Assembly (NCBI GenBank): GCA_964036045.1
Contig: OZ038387.1
Coordinates: forward strand, 19,370,794 to 19,434,793
Length of the DNA stretch: 64,000 nt
Origin: Eutreptiella sp. 'Long Island Sound 2002'
Lineage: Eukaryota; Euglenozoa; Euglenophyceae; Eutreptiales; Eutreptiaceae
Direction: 5' to 3'
A program made the position numbers and the translations under genes. The notes beneath the pieces were generated by a model that saw only the letters and a program-made list of their open reading frames with translations, had not been told where the DNA came from and did not search any database. Position 1 is the stretch's first letter; each line of letters starts with the position of its first letter. Positions 52,365 through 64,000 of the stretch are shown here, piece after piece.

Positions 52365-54290
52365 CACTACGAGGATGTGGCGAGGAAGACGCAGGGGAAC
52401 TGAGGCCGGAAAGCCTGGGGATGGGGGCTGGGGCGCTGGCGGCGGGTTATCCCCGGCTGGGATGGCCGGGGTGCCCTGAGGTCCCGTGGGGGCGGAGGCT
52501 CCCCACGTCGGCCGGGTGCGAAACCACGACCTGTGTTTCCGTCACCGAAGTTCTTAGGGTTCTACCCCAGGAACTTACCCGCCGCGGGGACTGTGGGCCG
52601 GGACGGCCAAGGGGGATGACAATGAAGAGGAAATGGGGGGCCAGGATGAGCCTGGCGGTCGGCACCTTCCCTCGGCCTGGGGGAGGCCGTTGCCCGGGGC
52701 TATTCCCTTCCTCCCGTGGCCGTGGTGCTGTGGTGGGTGGTGGTGTGGCTACCCCCCAACGGGTGTCTGTGCCCGGTGCCGTGGGTGCAGACCCCCGTTG
52801 GGGGCGGGTACGAAGCGCCCGGTCGCCTCGCCCCCCCTGCACAACAGCCCGCCAGGCGCCGGTTGGCCTTTAGCGCCAGATGTCGTGGGGGGGGGCGCTC
52901 CGGGCAGTGCGGGGCCCCTCCGCTCTCCTGGCGGCCCGCACTGCCCGTATAATGCAACAAGGGGCGGCGCGGGCTCGAATCGCGCGCGCGCCGCGCCGCC
53001 CCGGCCGGGGTGGGGGACACGGGGGGGGACAGGGGGGGGAGGGGTCAGGGGGTCGCGGCAGGTGGATGGAGGGTGGCGGGGGCTCGTACCGCGCACCGGC
53101 GGGCCCCACCACCCTCCAGTCGGGAGGCGCAGCTGCAGGGGTTCTGGGGGCCCCACCCAGGGGCCTTCGCCCCCCCCCCGTGCGGTTTCGGTGTGGGGGA
53201 GGGGAGGCAAAGGCCACTCGCGGCCATGACACATGGTGCATAGGGAGGGAGGTATGACACATGCAACGCCATGATGCGTGTGGCAGGGGGAAGGGGTGCA
53301 AGGCCTGGACCCCCACTGCGTGCGGGGGGTCCTCTTGTTCGCAAGGCGGCCGTCCGTCGGCGGCTGCGGCAGCCCACCTCGGGGGCTTCGCTACCTGAGA
53401 GAGGAGGGGCGGGAGAGTGGGGGGGCGGTGGGGGCACGGCGTGCACGTTGGGGGGGGGGGGGCTGTGGGCTGGTGGGTGGGTGCGCGCGCGAGGGGGACG
53501 GGGGTGCGGTGAGCTCAGCCGCAGAGCGTCACCGTGCGGCCGATCGGGCGGAGGAGCGGCCCGGGCTGGCCAAAGTCGGCCGGGGAGCCCGGGGCGCTCG
53601 AGGTGTCGGGGGGGCCGCGGTCAGCGATGGGGCCCGCACCCCGCTCGGCGGGGACGAATCCCGCCGAGCATCATCCACGGGGGCGAATCCTGGTGGAGGC
53701 GGGGGGGAGCGCCACGCCGTCCCCTCGCGGCCGAACAGGACCGGGACGGGCCCCGCCGGATGGATACCGGGGGGGCGGGCGGGACTGGGCACCGGGGCTC
53801 CGGGGCCCGGGTCCCTGGTGGTTGTGGGCCGGCGCGGGGGAGACCGGGCGGGCCCCTGGGCTGCGGCTGGTGAGGGGGGGCGTGGAAGGGCCGGGCGGGC
53901 TCGGGGGCGAACCCCGAGAGGCCCCCGGGGGCTGGGCGAGGGCTCCCCAGGGCGGCCCTTCCTTGAGGGGGGGGGGGGTTGCTCCCTGCCCGGGGGACGA
54001 CAGGGGCCCCTCTTGAGCGAGGGGGGGGGGAGGGCGTGTATCGCCCGGTGTAGGGCCATGTCGATTAATGGCCGCGCGGCATGGGACTATATCCCCAACC
54101 CTCCGCGCCGGAGTCCCTTTGTGGGGGGGCTGAGGGGGGGGGGGCTGGCGGTTGTCGTGTGCACCCACCCATGCGGGGGGGGGTCGCCGGTGGGAGCTCC
54201 GTCCGGCTTGGCCGAAAATACCCGGTGGCGTCCCCTGGGCTCGTGGGCCCCTTCGAGGAAGAACCTCGGATTCGCCGGGGGGGACTCCGC
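52365..54290 (-). repeat. inverted copy of monomer 3 plus segment D
   Basis: The reverse complement of 42,018-43,953 runs collinearly for about 1.93 kb and differs mainly in C-run lengths and scattered substitutions. The copy carries one monomer, without the 50-bp minisatellite. Confidence 0.85.
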
Positions 54291-54291
54291 T

Positions 54292-54352
54292 ATATGGTAT
54301 GGTATGGTATGGTATGGTATGGTATTGTATGGTATGTTGTTGTTGTCGTTGT
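54292..54352 (-). repeat. inverted (CCATA)n-(CAA)n junction
   Basis: TATGG units, one of them TATTG, then GTT units with one GTC. It is the same junction as at the three forward monomers, in reverse. Confidence 0.9.
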
Positions 54353-55018
54353 GATGGCACCCAGCACGTGCCGGCGGGAGAAATTGCCAGACACGCTCTC
54401 CCTGGCCAGGGCGCAAGGGAGCAGTCGGCCGGCGTCACGCTGGCCGGGCGTGTGCCGACAACGACCGAGGGGGGGGGGGGGCGCCGTGGAGTGGAGGGGG
54501 GGGGGGCGCGCGTGGAGGAGGGTGGGGCCACCTGTGAAAGTTACCGTGGAGCCCTCCCCCGTTTCGTGGGGGGAGAGTTACTCGTCCTGTGCGAAGCGGC
54601 TGTGGTGGGGGTGGAGGGCGGGGCGGTGACCTTGGGGTGGGGAAGGCACGCCCGGGTCCACGGACACTCCGCGCCTTGCCCGAACATCCCGCCGAGGTGG
54701 CCGTTCCTCGTGTGCGGCCTTGGCGTGGCCGGGGGCGCTGGCCCGTGCTTCTAGCCTTCTACGGGGGCGAGGGGAGGCTTGGGAGTTGCTGTTTGCCGGC
54801 GCCTAGTCACCTTTGCTTGTGCTGTGGTGTGGCCGCCTCGTCCCCGGTAGTGCGGGCGCGCGCGCGCGTCGGCCATGGGGGAGGGAGGGCACAAGGGCGG
54901 GAGCACAAGAGCACGATCATGGGTATACAGTCGCTGGCGTGTCGTGTTCGGTTCAGGTGCTGTCCCCTGGTGCCTGTCCCTCTGTCCTGCTTACGGGAGG
55001 CCGCGCGGCACAGCCGGC
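54353..55018 (-). repeat. inverted copy of segment A
   Basis: The reverse complement of 37,086-37,744. The outer end (GCCGGCATAGGTCC) passes straight into the 10-bp minisatellite. Confidence 0.85.
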
Positions 55019-56914
55019 ATAGGTCCCCAAAGGTGCCCAAAGGTCCCCATAGGTCCCCAAAGGTCCCCATAGACCCCCAAAGGTGCCCAAAGATGCCCAT
55101 AGGTCCCCAAAGGTGCCAATAGGCCCCTGTAGGCCCCCATAGGCCCTCATAAGCCCCCATAGGCCCATAGGCCCCCAAAGGTCCCCATAGGCCCCCATAG
55201 GTCCCCAATGGTGCCAATAGGCCCCCATCGGTCCCCATAGACCCCCATAGGCCCCCATAGGCCGCAATAGGCCCCCATAGGCCCCCAAAGGTGCCCATAG
55301 GCCCCCATAGGCCCCAATAGGTCCCCATAGACCCCCAAAGGTCCCCATAGGCCCCCATAGGCCGCCACAGGCCCCCATAGGCCCCCATAGGTCCCCCTTA
55401 GATGCCGATGGGTTCCCATCGGCCCCCATCCCCATAGGTGCCCATAGGTCCCCAAAGGTGCCCATAGGTCCCCAAAGGTGCCCAAAGGTCCCCATAGGTC
55501 CCCAAAGGTCCCCGTAGACCCCCATGGGCCCCCATATGCCCCCATGGGTCCCCATAGGTCCCCATAGACCCCCATAGGTCCCCATAGACCCCCATAGGTC
55601 CCCAAAGGTCCCTAAAGGACCCCATACGCCCCCCAAGGTCCCCAAAGGTGCCCAAAGGTGCCCGTAGGCCCCCAGAGGCCCCCCTAGATGCCCATGAGTC
55701 CCCATAGGCCCCCATAGCTCCCCATAGGTCCCCATAGGTCCCAATGGCCCCCATAGGCCCCCAAAGGTCCCCCCAAGCCCCCATAGGTCCCCATAGGTCC
55801 CCATAGGCCCCCATAGGCCCCAATAGGCCCCCATAGACCCCCAAAGGTGCCCATAGGCCCCCATAGGCCCCCATAGGTCCCCATAGACCCCCAAAGGTCC
55901 CCATAGGCCCCCATAGGCCCCCATAGGCCCCCATAGGCCCCCATAGGCCCCCATAGGCCCCCCTAGATGCCGATGAGTCGCCCATCGGCCCCCATCCCCA
56001 TAGGTGCCCATAGGTCCCCATCCCCATAGGTGCCCATAGGTCCCCAAAGGTGCCCAAAGGTCCCCATAGGTCCCCAAAGGTCCCCGTAGACCCCCGTAGG
56101 CCCCCATAGGTCCCCATAGGTCCCCATAGACCCCCATAGGTCCCCGTAGGTCCCCATAGACCCCCATAGGTCCCCAAAGGTGCCCAAAGGTCCCCATAGG
56201 TCCCCAAAGGTCCCCATAGACCCCCAAAGGTGCCCAAAGATGCCCATAGGTCCCCAAAGGTGCCAATAGGCCCCCGTAGGCCCCCATAGGCCCTCATAGG
56301 CCCCCATAGGCGCCCATAGGCCCCCAAAGGTCCCGATAGACCCCCATAGGCCCCCATAGGTCCCCATAGACCCCCATAGGCCCCCATAGAGCCCCATAGG
56401 TCCCCAAAGGTGCCAATAGGCCCCCATAGGCCCCCATTGGCCCCCATAGGTCCCCATAGGTCCCCAAAGGTCCCCGTAGACCCCCATAGGCCCCCATAGG
56501 TCCCCATAGGCCCCCATAGGTCCCCATAGGCCCCATAGGCCCCCATAGGTCGCCATAGGTCCCCACGTGCCCCCATAGGCCCCCGTAGACCCCCTAAGGT
56601 CCCCATAGGCCCCCATAGGTCCCCATAGAGCCCCGTAGGCCCCCATAGGCCCCCATAGAGCCCCATAGGTCCCCAAAGGTGCCAATAGGCCCCCATAGGC
56701 CCCCATTGGCCCCCATAGGTCCCCATAGGTCCCCAAAGGTGCCAATAGGCCCCCATAGGTCCCCATAGACCCCCATAGGCCCCCATAGGGCCCCATAGGT
56801 CCCCATAGGCCCCCATAGGCCCCCATAGGCCCCCATAGACCCCCATAGGTCCCCATAGAGCCCAATAGGCCCCCATAGGTCGCCATAGGTCCCCAGAGGC
56901 CCCCATAGGCCCCC
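55019..56914 (-). repeat. 10-bp minisatellite, inverted array (1.9 kb)
   Basis: About 190 units of ATAGGTCCCC and variants, the reverse complement of the unit at 51,296-51,975. Short higher-order blocks recur, for example a CCCTAGATGC boundary at 55,684 and 55,962. Open frames through it are not genes. Confidence 0.95.
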
Positions 56915-57831
56915 ACAATATTTGGGGGGTCTACACCCCCAAAATATTTGACGGATGTGTGTCCGTCAAGTATTTGGGGGGTCTACACCCCCGAAATATT
57001 TGACGGATGTATGTCCGTCAAATATTTGACGCATGTCCATGCGTCAGTTACCTGGGGGGTGTAGACCCCCAAAATATTTGACGGATGCATGTCCGTCAAA
57101 CATTTGGGGGGTCTACAGCCCCAAAGTATTTGACGGATGTGTGTCCGTCAAATATTTGGAGGGTCTGCACCCCCAAAATATTTGACGGATGTATGTCTGT
57201 CAAATATTTGACGCATGCCGATGCGTCAGTTACCTGGGAGGTGTAGACCCCCGAAATATTTGACGGATGTATGTCCGTCAAATATTTGGGGGCTGTACAC
57301 CCCCAAAATATTTGACGGATGGGGTTCCGTCAAATATTTGGGGGGTCTACAGCCCCCAAATATTTCACAGATGGGGTTCCGTCAAAAATTTGGGAGGTCT
57401 ACGGCCCCCAAACATTTCACGGATGGGGTTCCGTCAAATATTTGAGGGGTGTACAGCCCCCAAATATTTCACGGATGGGGTTCCGTCAAATATTTGGGGG
57501 TGTAGACCCCCAAAATATTTCACGGATGGGGTTCCGTCAAATATTTGGGGGGTCTACAGCCCCCAAATATTTCACGGATGGGGTTCCGTCAAATATTTGG
57601 GGGGTCTACAGCCCCCAAATATTTCACGGAACCCCATCCGTCAAATATTTTGGGGGTCTACAGCCCCAAAATATTTCACGGAACGACATCCGTGAAATAT
57701 TTTGGGGGTGTACACCCCCGAAATACTTCACGGATGGGGTTCCGTCAAATATTTGGGGGCTGTACACCCCCAAAATATTTGACGGATGGGGTTCCGTCAA
57801 ATATTTGGGGGGTCTACAGCCCCCAATTATT

Positions 57832-60589
57832 TCACGGATGGGGTTCCGTCAAATATTTTGGGGGTCTACAGCCCCCAAATATTTCACGCAACCCCATCCG
57901 TCAAATATTTTGGGGGTGTGGACCCCCAAAATATCTCACGGATGGGGTTCCGTCAAATATTTGGGGGCTGTACACCCCAAAAAGATTTGACGGATGGGGT
58001 TCCGTCAAATATTTGGGGGGTCTACACCCCCAAAATATTTCACGGATGAGGTTCGGTCAAATATTTGGGGGCTGTACACCCCCAAAATATTTGACGGATG
58101 GGGTTCCGTCAAATATTTGGGGGGTCTACAGCCCCCAAATATTTCACGGATGTGGTTCCGTCAAATATTTGGGGGGTCTACAGCCCCCAAATATTTCACG
58201 GAACCACATCCGTGAAATATTTTGGGGGTGGAGACCCCCAAAATATTTCACGGATGGGGTTCCGTCAAATATTTGGGGGGGCTACAGCCCCCAAATATTT
58301 CACGGAACCCCATCCGTGAAATATTTTGGGGGTGTAGACCCCCAAAATTTTTCACGGATGGGGTTCCGTCAAATATTTGGGAGCTGTACATCCCCAAAAT
58401 ATTTGACGGATGGGGTTCCGTCAAATATTTGGGGGGTCTACAACCCCAAAATATTTCACGGATGGGGTTCCGTCAAATATTTGGGGGGTCTACCGCCCCC
58501 AAATATTTCACGGATGGGGTTCCTTCAAATATTTGGGGGCTGTACACCCCCAAAATATTTGGCGGATGGGGTACCGTCAAATATTTGGGGGGTCTACAGC
58601 TCCCAAATATTTCACGGAACCACTTGTGTGAAATGTTTTGGGGGTGTAGAGGCCCAAAATATTTCACGGATGGGGTTCCGTCAAATATTTGGGGGCTGCA
58701 CACCCCCAAAATATTTGACGGATGGGGTTCCGTCAAATATTTGGGGGGTCTACACCCCCAAAATATTTTTAGGATGGGGTTCCGTCAAATTTTTGGGGGG
58801 TCTACAGCCCCCAAATATTTCACGGACGGGGTTCCGTCAAATATTGGGGGGGTCTACAGCCCCAAATTATTTCACGGAACCACATCCGTGAAATACTTTG
58901 GGGGTGTAGACCCCCAAAATATTTCACCGATGGGGTTCCGTCAAATATTTGGGGGCTGTACACCCCCCAAATATTTGACAAATGGGGTTCCGTCAAATAT
59001 TTGGGGGGTCTACACCCCCAAAATATTTCACGGATGGGGTTCCGTCAAATATTTGGGGGGTCTACAGCCCCAAAATATTTCACGGATGGGGTTCCGTCAA
59101 ACATTTGGGGGGTCTACAGCCCCCAAATATTTCACAGAACGACATCCGTGAAATATTTTGGGGGTGTAGACCCCCAAAATATCTCACGGATGGGGTTCCG
59201 TCAAAAATATGGGGGCTGTACACCCCCAAAATATTTGACGGATGGGGTTCTGTCAATGTTTGGGGGGTCTACACCCCAAAAATATTTCACGGATGGGGTT
59301 CCGTCAAACATTTGGGGGCTGTACACCCCCAAAATGTTTCACGGATGGGGTTCCGTCAAATATTTGGGGGGTCTACAGCCCCCAAAATATTTCACGGATG
59401 GGGTTCCTTCAAATATTTGGGGGCTGTACACCCCCAAAATATTTGGCGGATGGGGTACCGTCAAATATTAGGGTGGTCTACAGCTCCCAAATATTTCACG
59501 GAACCTCTTCCCTGAAATGTTTTGGGGGTGTAGACCCCCAAAATATTTCACGGATGGGGTTCCGTCAAATATTTGGGGGCTGTACACCCCCAAAATATTT
59601 CACGGATGGGGTTCCGTCAAATATTTGAGGGGTCTACAGCCCCCAAATATTTCACGGACGGGGTTCCGTCAAATATTGGGGGGGTCTACAGCCCCCAATT
59701 ATTTCACGGAACCACAACCGTGAAATATTTTGGGGGTGTAGACCCCCAAAATATTTCACCGATGGGGTTCCGTCAAATATTTGGGGGGTCTACACCCCCA
59801 AAATATTTGATAAATGGGGTGCCGTCAAATATTTGGGGGGTCTACACCCCCAAAATATTTCACGGATGGGGTTCCGTCAAATGTTTGGGGGGTCTACAGC
59901 CCCCAAATATTTCACGGACGGGGTTCCGTCAAATATTGGGAGGGTCTACAGCCCCCAATTATTTCACGGAACCACAACCGTGAAATATTTTGGGGGTGTA
60001 GACCCCCAAAATATTTCACCGATGGGGTTCCGTCAAATATTTGGGGGGTCTACACCCCCAAAATACTTGACAAATGGGGTGCCGTCAAATATTTGGGGGG
60101 TCTACACCCCCAAAAAATATTTCACGGATGGGGTTCCGTCAAATATTTGGGGGGTCTACAGCCCCCAAATATTTCACGGAACCCCATCAGTCAAATATTT
60201 TGGGGGTCTACAGCCCCAAAATATTTCACGGAACGACATCCGTGACATTTTTTGGGGGTGTAGACCCCCAAAATATCTCACGGATGGGGATCCGTCAAAA
60301 ATATGGGGGCTGTACGCCCCCAAAATATTTGACGGATGGGGTTCTGTCAAATATTTGGGGGGTCTACACCCCCAAAATATTTCACGGATGGGGTTCCGTC
60401 AAACATTTGGGGGCTGTACACTCCCAAAATATTTCACGGATGGGGTTCCGTCAAATATTTGGGGGCTGCACACCCCCAAAATATTTCGCGGATAGGGTTC
60501 CGTCAAATATTTGGGGGGTCTACGGCCCCAAAATATTTCACGGATGGGGTTCCGTCAAATATTTGGGGGGTCTACACCCCCAAAATATT
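57832..60589. repeat. higher-order repeat copy 1 (2,758 bp)
   Basis: About 53 satellite units copied as one block; corresponding points, such as the 309-codon frames at 58,222 and 60,980, are 2,758 bp apart. Confidence 0.85.
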
Positions 60590-63347
60590 TCACGGATGGG
60601 GTTCCGTCAAATATTTTGGGGGTCTACAGCCCCCAAATATTTCACGCAACCCCATCCGTCAAATATTTTGGGGGTGTGGACCCCCAAAATATCTCACGGA
60701 TGGGGTTCCGTCAAATATTTGGGGGCTGTACACCCCAAAAAGATTTGACGGATGGGGTTCCGTCAAATATTTGGGGGGTCTACACCCCCAAAATATTTCA
60801 CGGATGAGGTTCGGTCAAATATTTGGGGGCTGTACACCCCCAAAATATTTGACGGATGGGGTTCCGTCAAATATTTGGGGGGTCTACAGCCCCCAAATAT
60901 TTCACGGATGTGGTTCCGTCAAATATTTGGGGGGTCTACAGCCCCCAAATATTTCACGGAACCACATCCGTGAAATATTTTGGGGGTGGAGACCCCCAAA
61001 ATATTTCACGGATGGGGTTCCGTCAAATATTTGGGGGGGCTACAGCCCCCAAATATTTCACGGAACCCCATCCGTGAAATATTTTGGGGGTGTAGACCCC
61101 CAAAATTTTTCACGGATGGGGTTCCGTCAAATATTTGGGAGCTGTACATCCCCAAAATATTTGACGGATGGGGTTCCGTCAAATATTTGGGGGGTCTACA
61201 ACCCCAAAATATTTCACGGATGGGGTTCCGTCAAATATTTGGGGGGTCTACCGCCCCCAAATATTTCACGGATGGGGTTCCTTCAAATATTTGGGGGCTG
61301 TACACCCCCAAAATATTTGGCGGATGGGGTACCGTCAAATATTTGGGGGGTCTACAGCTCCCAAATATTTCACGGAACCACTTGTGTGAAATGTTTTGGG
61401 GGTGTAGAGGCCCAAAATATTTCACGGATGGGGTTCCGTCAAATATTTGGGGGCTGCACACCCCCAAAATATTTGACGGATGGGGTTCCGTCAAATATTT
61501 GGGGGGTCTACACCCCCAAAATATTTTTAGGATGGGGTTCCGTCAAATTTTTGGGGGGTCTACAGCCCCCAAATATTTCACGGACGGGGTTCCGTCGAAT
61601 ATTGGGGGGGTCTACAGCCCCAAATTATTTCACGGAACCACATCCGTGAAATACTTTGGGGGTGTAGACCCCCAAAATATTTCACCGATGGGGTTCCGTC
61701 AAATATTTGGGGGCTGTACACCCCCCAAATATTTGACAAATGGGGTTCCGTCAAATATTTGGGGGGTCTACACCCCCAAAATATTTCACGGATGGGGTTC
61801 CGTCAAATATTTGGGGGGTCTACAGCCCCAAAATATTTCACGGATGGGGTTCCGTCAAACATTTGGGGGGTCTACAGCCCCCAAATATTTCACAGAACGA
61901 CATCCGTGAAATATTTTGGGGGTGTAGACCCCCAAAATATCTCACGGATGGGGTTCCGTCAAAAATATGGGGGCTGTACACCCCCAAAATATTTGACGGA
62001 TGGGGTTCTGTCAATGTTTGGGGGGTCTACACCCCAAAAATATTTCACGGATGGGGTTCCGTCAAACATTTGGGGGCTGTACACCCCCAAAATGTTTCAC
62101 GGATGGGGTTCCGTCAAATATTTGGGGGGTCTACAGCCCCCAAAATATTTCACGGATGGGGTTCCTTCAAATATTTGGGGGCTGTACACCCCCAAAATAT
62201 TTGGCGGATGGGGTACCGTCAAATATTAGGGTGGTCTACAGCTCCCAAATATTTCACGGAACCTCTTCCCTGAAATGTTTTGGGGGTGTAGACCCCCAAA
62301 ATATTTCACGGATGGGGTTCCGTCAAATATTTGGGGGCTGTACACCCCCAAAATATTTCACGGATGGGGTTCCGTCAAATATTTGAGGGGTCTACAGCCC
62401 CCAAATATTTCACGGACGGGGTTCCGTCAAATATTGGGGGGGTCTACAGCCCCCAATTATTTCACGGAACCACAACCGTGAAATATTTTGGGGGTGTAGA
62501 CCCCCAAAATATTTCACCGATGGGGTTCCGTCAAATATTTGGGGGGTCTACACCCCCAAAATATTTGATAAATGGGGTGCCGTCAAATATTTGGGGGGTC
62601 TACACCCCCAAAATATTTCACGGATGGGGTTCCGTCAAATGTTTGGGGGGTCTACAGCCCCCAAATATTTCACGGACGGGGTTCCGTCAAATATTGGGAG
62701 GGTCTACAGCCCCCAATTATTTCACGGAACCACAACCGTGAAATATTTTGGGGGTGTAGACCCCCAAAATATTTCACCGATGGGGTTCCGTCAAATATTT
62801 GGGGGGTCTACACCCCCAAAATACTTGACAAATGGGGTGCCGTCAAATATTTGGGGGGTCTACACCCCCAAAAAATATTTCACGGATGGGGTTCCGTCAA
62901 ATATTTGGGGGGTCTACAGCCCCCAAATATTTCACGGAACCCCATCAGTCAAATATTTTGGGGGTCTACAGCCCCAAAATATTTCACGGAACGACATCCG
63001 TGACATTTTTTGGGGGTGTAGACCCCCAAAATATCTCACGGATGGGGATCCGTCAAAAATATGGGGGCTGTACGCCCCCAAAATATTTGACGGATGGGGT
63101 TCTGTCAAATATTTGGGGGGTCTACACCCCCAAAATATTTCACGGATGGGGTTCCGTCAAACATTTGGGGGCTGTACACTCCCAAAATATTTCACGGATG
63201 GGGTTCCGTCAAATATTTGGGGGCTGCACACCCCCAAAATATTTCGCGGATAGGGTTCCGTCAAATATTTGGGGGGTCTACGGCCCCAAAATATTTCACG
63301 GATGGGGTTCCGTCAAATATTTGGGGGGTCTACACCCCCAAAATATT
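60590..63347. repeat. higher-order repeat copy 2 (2,758 bp)
   Basis: Nearly identical to copy 1; the one difference I noticed is GTCAAATATTG (copy 1) against GTCGAATATTG (copy 2, near 61,598). Downstream of 63,370 the sequence resembles an offset portion of the same block. Confidence 0.85.
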
Positions 63348-64000
63348 TCACGGATGGGGTTCCGTCAAATAATTGGGGGGTCTACACCCCCAAAATATTT
63401 CACGGATGGGGTTCCGTCAAATATTTGGGGGGTCTACAGCCCCCAAATATTTCACGGACGGGGTTCCGTCAAACATTGGGTGGGTCTACAGCCCCCAATT
63501 ATTTCCCGGAACCACATCCGTGAAATATTTTGGGGGTGTAGACCCCCAAAATATTTCACCGATGGGGTTCCGTCAAATGTTTGGGGGATGTACACCCCCA
63601 AAATATTTGACAAATGGGGTTCCGTCAAATATTTGGGGGGTCTACACCCCCAAAATATTTCACGGATGGGGTTCTGTCAAATATTTGGGGGGTCTACAGC
63701 CCCAAAATATTTCACGGATGGGGTTCCGTCAAACATTTGGGGGGTCCACAGCCCCCAAATATTTCACGGAACCCCATCCGTCAAATATTTTGGGGGTCTA
63801 CAGCCCCAAAATATTTCACGGAACGACATCGGTGAAATATTTTGGGGGTGTAGACCCCCAAAATATCTCACGGATGGGGTTCCGTCAAAAATATGGGGGC
63901 TGTACACCCCCAAAATATTTGACGGATGGGGTTCTGTCAAATATTTGGGGGGTCTACACCCCCAAAATATTTCACGGATGGGGTTCCGTCAAACATTTGG

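Larger units (their letters stand above)
36657..56914 (+). mobile_element. compound non-LTR retroelement locus
   Basis: The order on the plus strand is: truncated 3' tail of a related copy (36,788-37,085), segment A (37,086-37,744), three tandem 5' monomers (37,833-43,010), segments D and E (43,011-44,676), ORF1, ORF2, tail triplicate (50,590-51,295), 10-bp minisatellite (51,296-51,975), AT-rich spacer, then inverted D, B, (TATGG)n and A (52,365-55,018) and an inverted minisatellite (55,019-56,914). The domain set EEP endonuclease, RT, RNase H and CCHC is that of APE-type non-LTR elements of the I-like group; clade assignment is inference. Finding A directly after a 3' tail twice suggests head-to-tail element arrays. 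Confidence 0.75.
56915..64000. repeat. 52-bp double-hairpin satellite, runs off window
   Basis: Unit: CGGATGGGGTTCCGTCAAAT, ATTTGGGGGGTCTACAG, CCCCCAAATATTTCA. Each unit holds two inverted repeats, TTTGACGGA/TCCGTCAAA and AAATATTTGGGGG/CCCCCAAATATTT. Some junctions are inverted (GGAACCCCATCCGTCAAA), so units occur in both senses. The first 380 bp are a variant with GACGCATG/CATGCGTC arms. Frames of up to 448 codons here are by-products of the repeat. Confidence 0.95.

Noticed and set aside
53278-54354. 358-codon plus-strand frame
   Set aside because: Antisense of the inverted monomer/segment D block; Gly/Arg-rich low complexity.
54953-56918. Gly/Trp/Tyr-repeat proteins of up to 506 codons on the minus strand
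   Set aside because: Translation of the 10-bp minisatellite, which lacks stops; no start context or conservation signal.
57545-61649. Repeat proteins of up to 448 codons in the satellite
   Set aside because: By-product of the stop-poor 52-bp unit; similar frames exist in all plus frames.

Overview
The window is nuclear DNA of a eukaryote, most likely a protist or alga; the lineage cannot be fixed from sequence alone. Evidence for a eukaryote: predicted exons with GT/AG borders, an SLC38-type amino-acid transporter exon, a B-box zinc finger, an EGF-TM protein with three phase-matched exons, a REJ/GPS-type membrane protein, a non-LTR retroelement, Ty3-type integrase debris, telomere-like TTAGGG and TTAGG tracts, tRNA-derived repeats and large satellites. 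Base composition switches sharply between very GC-rich blocks (1-4,500 and 36,790-56,900) and AT-richer sequence.

Layout. 3-4,472: a very GC-rich open gene, cut at its 5' end by the window, encoding a single-pass membrane protein with a Ser/Thr-rich and REJ-like ectodomain, a GPS autoproteolysis motif, a Pro-Ser linker, one TM helix and a long cytosolic tail. 4,473-36,500: AT-rich to mixed, gene-poor DNA. Its clear contents are an intronless coiled-coil gene (18,097-19,191, minus), a B-box exon (20,550-20,700, minus), the C-terminal exon of an amino-acid transporter (27,844-28,046, minus) and the last three exons of an EGF-TM protein (35,222-35,656, minus). The rest is repeats: five short CpG-rich structured elements (19.57-22.26 kb), a fresh 398-bp tandem duplication, a dispersed repeat of about 160 bp, a reverse-transcriptase fragment between 52-bp direct repeats, tRNA-like relics and an integrase fossil.

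36,657-56,914: a compound mobile-element locus. A non-LTR retroelement has an ORF1 of 429 codons and an ORF2 with APE-type endonuclease, reverse transcriptase, RNase H and a CCHC knuckle. Upstream are three tandem 5' monomers of about 2.05-2.14 kb, each beginning after a (CAA)n-(CCATA)n tract and two containing an 11-copy 50-bp minisatellite. Its 3' side carries a 260-285-bp triplicate and a 10-bp G-rich minisatellite. A single-monomer copy of the same upstream region lies inverted at 52,365-55,018 and is followed by a second, inverted 10-bp minisatellite.

56,915-64,000 (continuing out of the window): a 52-bp satellite in which every unit contains two hairpins, organised into a near-perfect 2,758-bp higher-order repeat.

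Functionally the host genes look unrelated to one another. The coherent system is the retroelement: its monomers resemble a repeated promoter region in the manner of mammalian L1 5' monomers or Penelope pLTRs, and its arrays appear to have seeded most of the GC-rich repeat landscape. Its reading frame is interrupted by two isolated UAG codons and by frame changes, some of them at C-runs.
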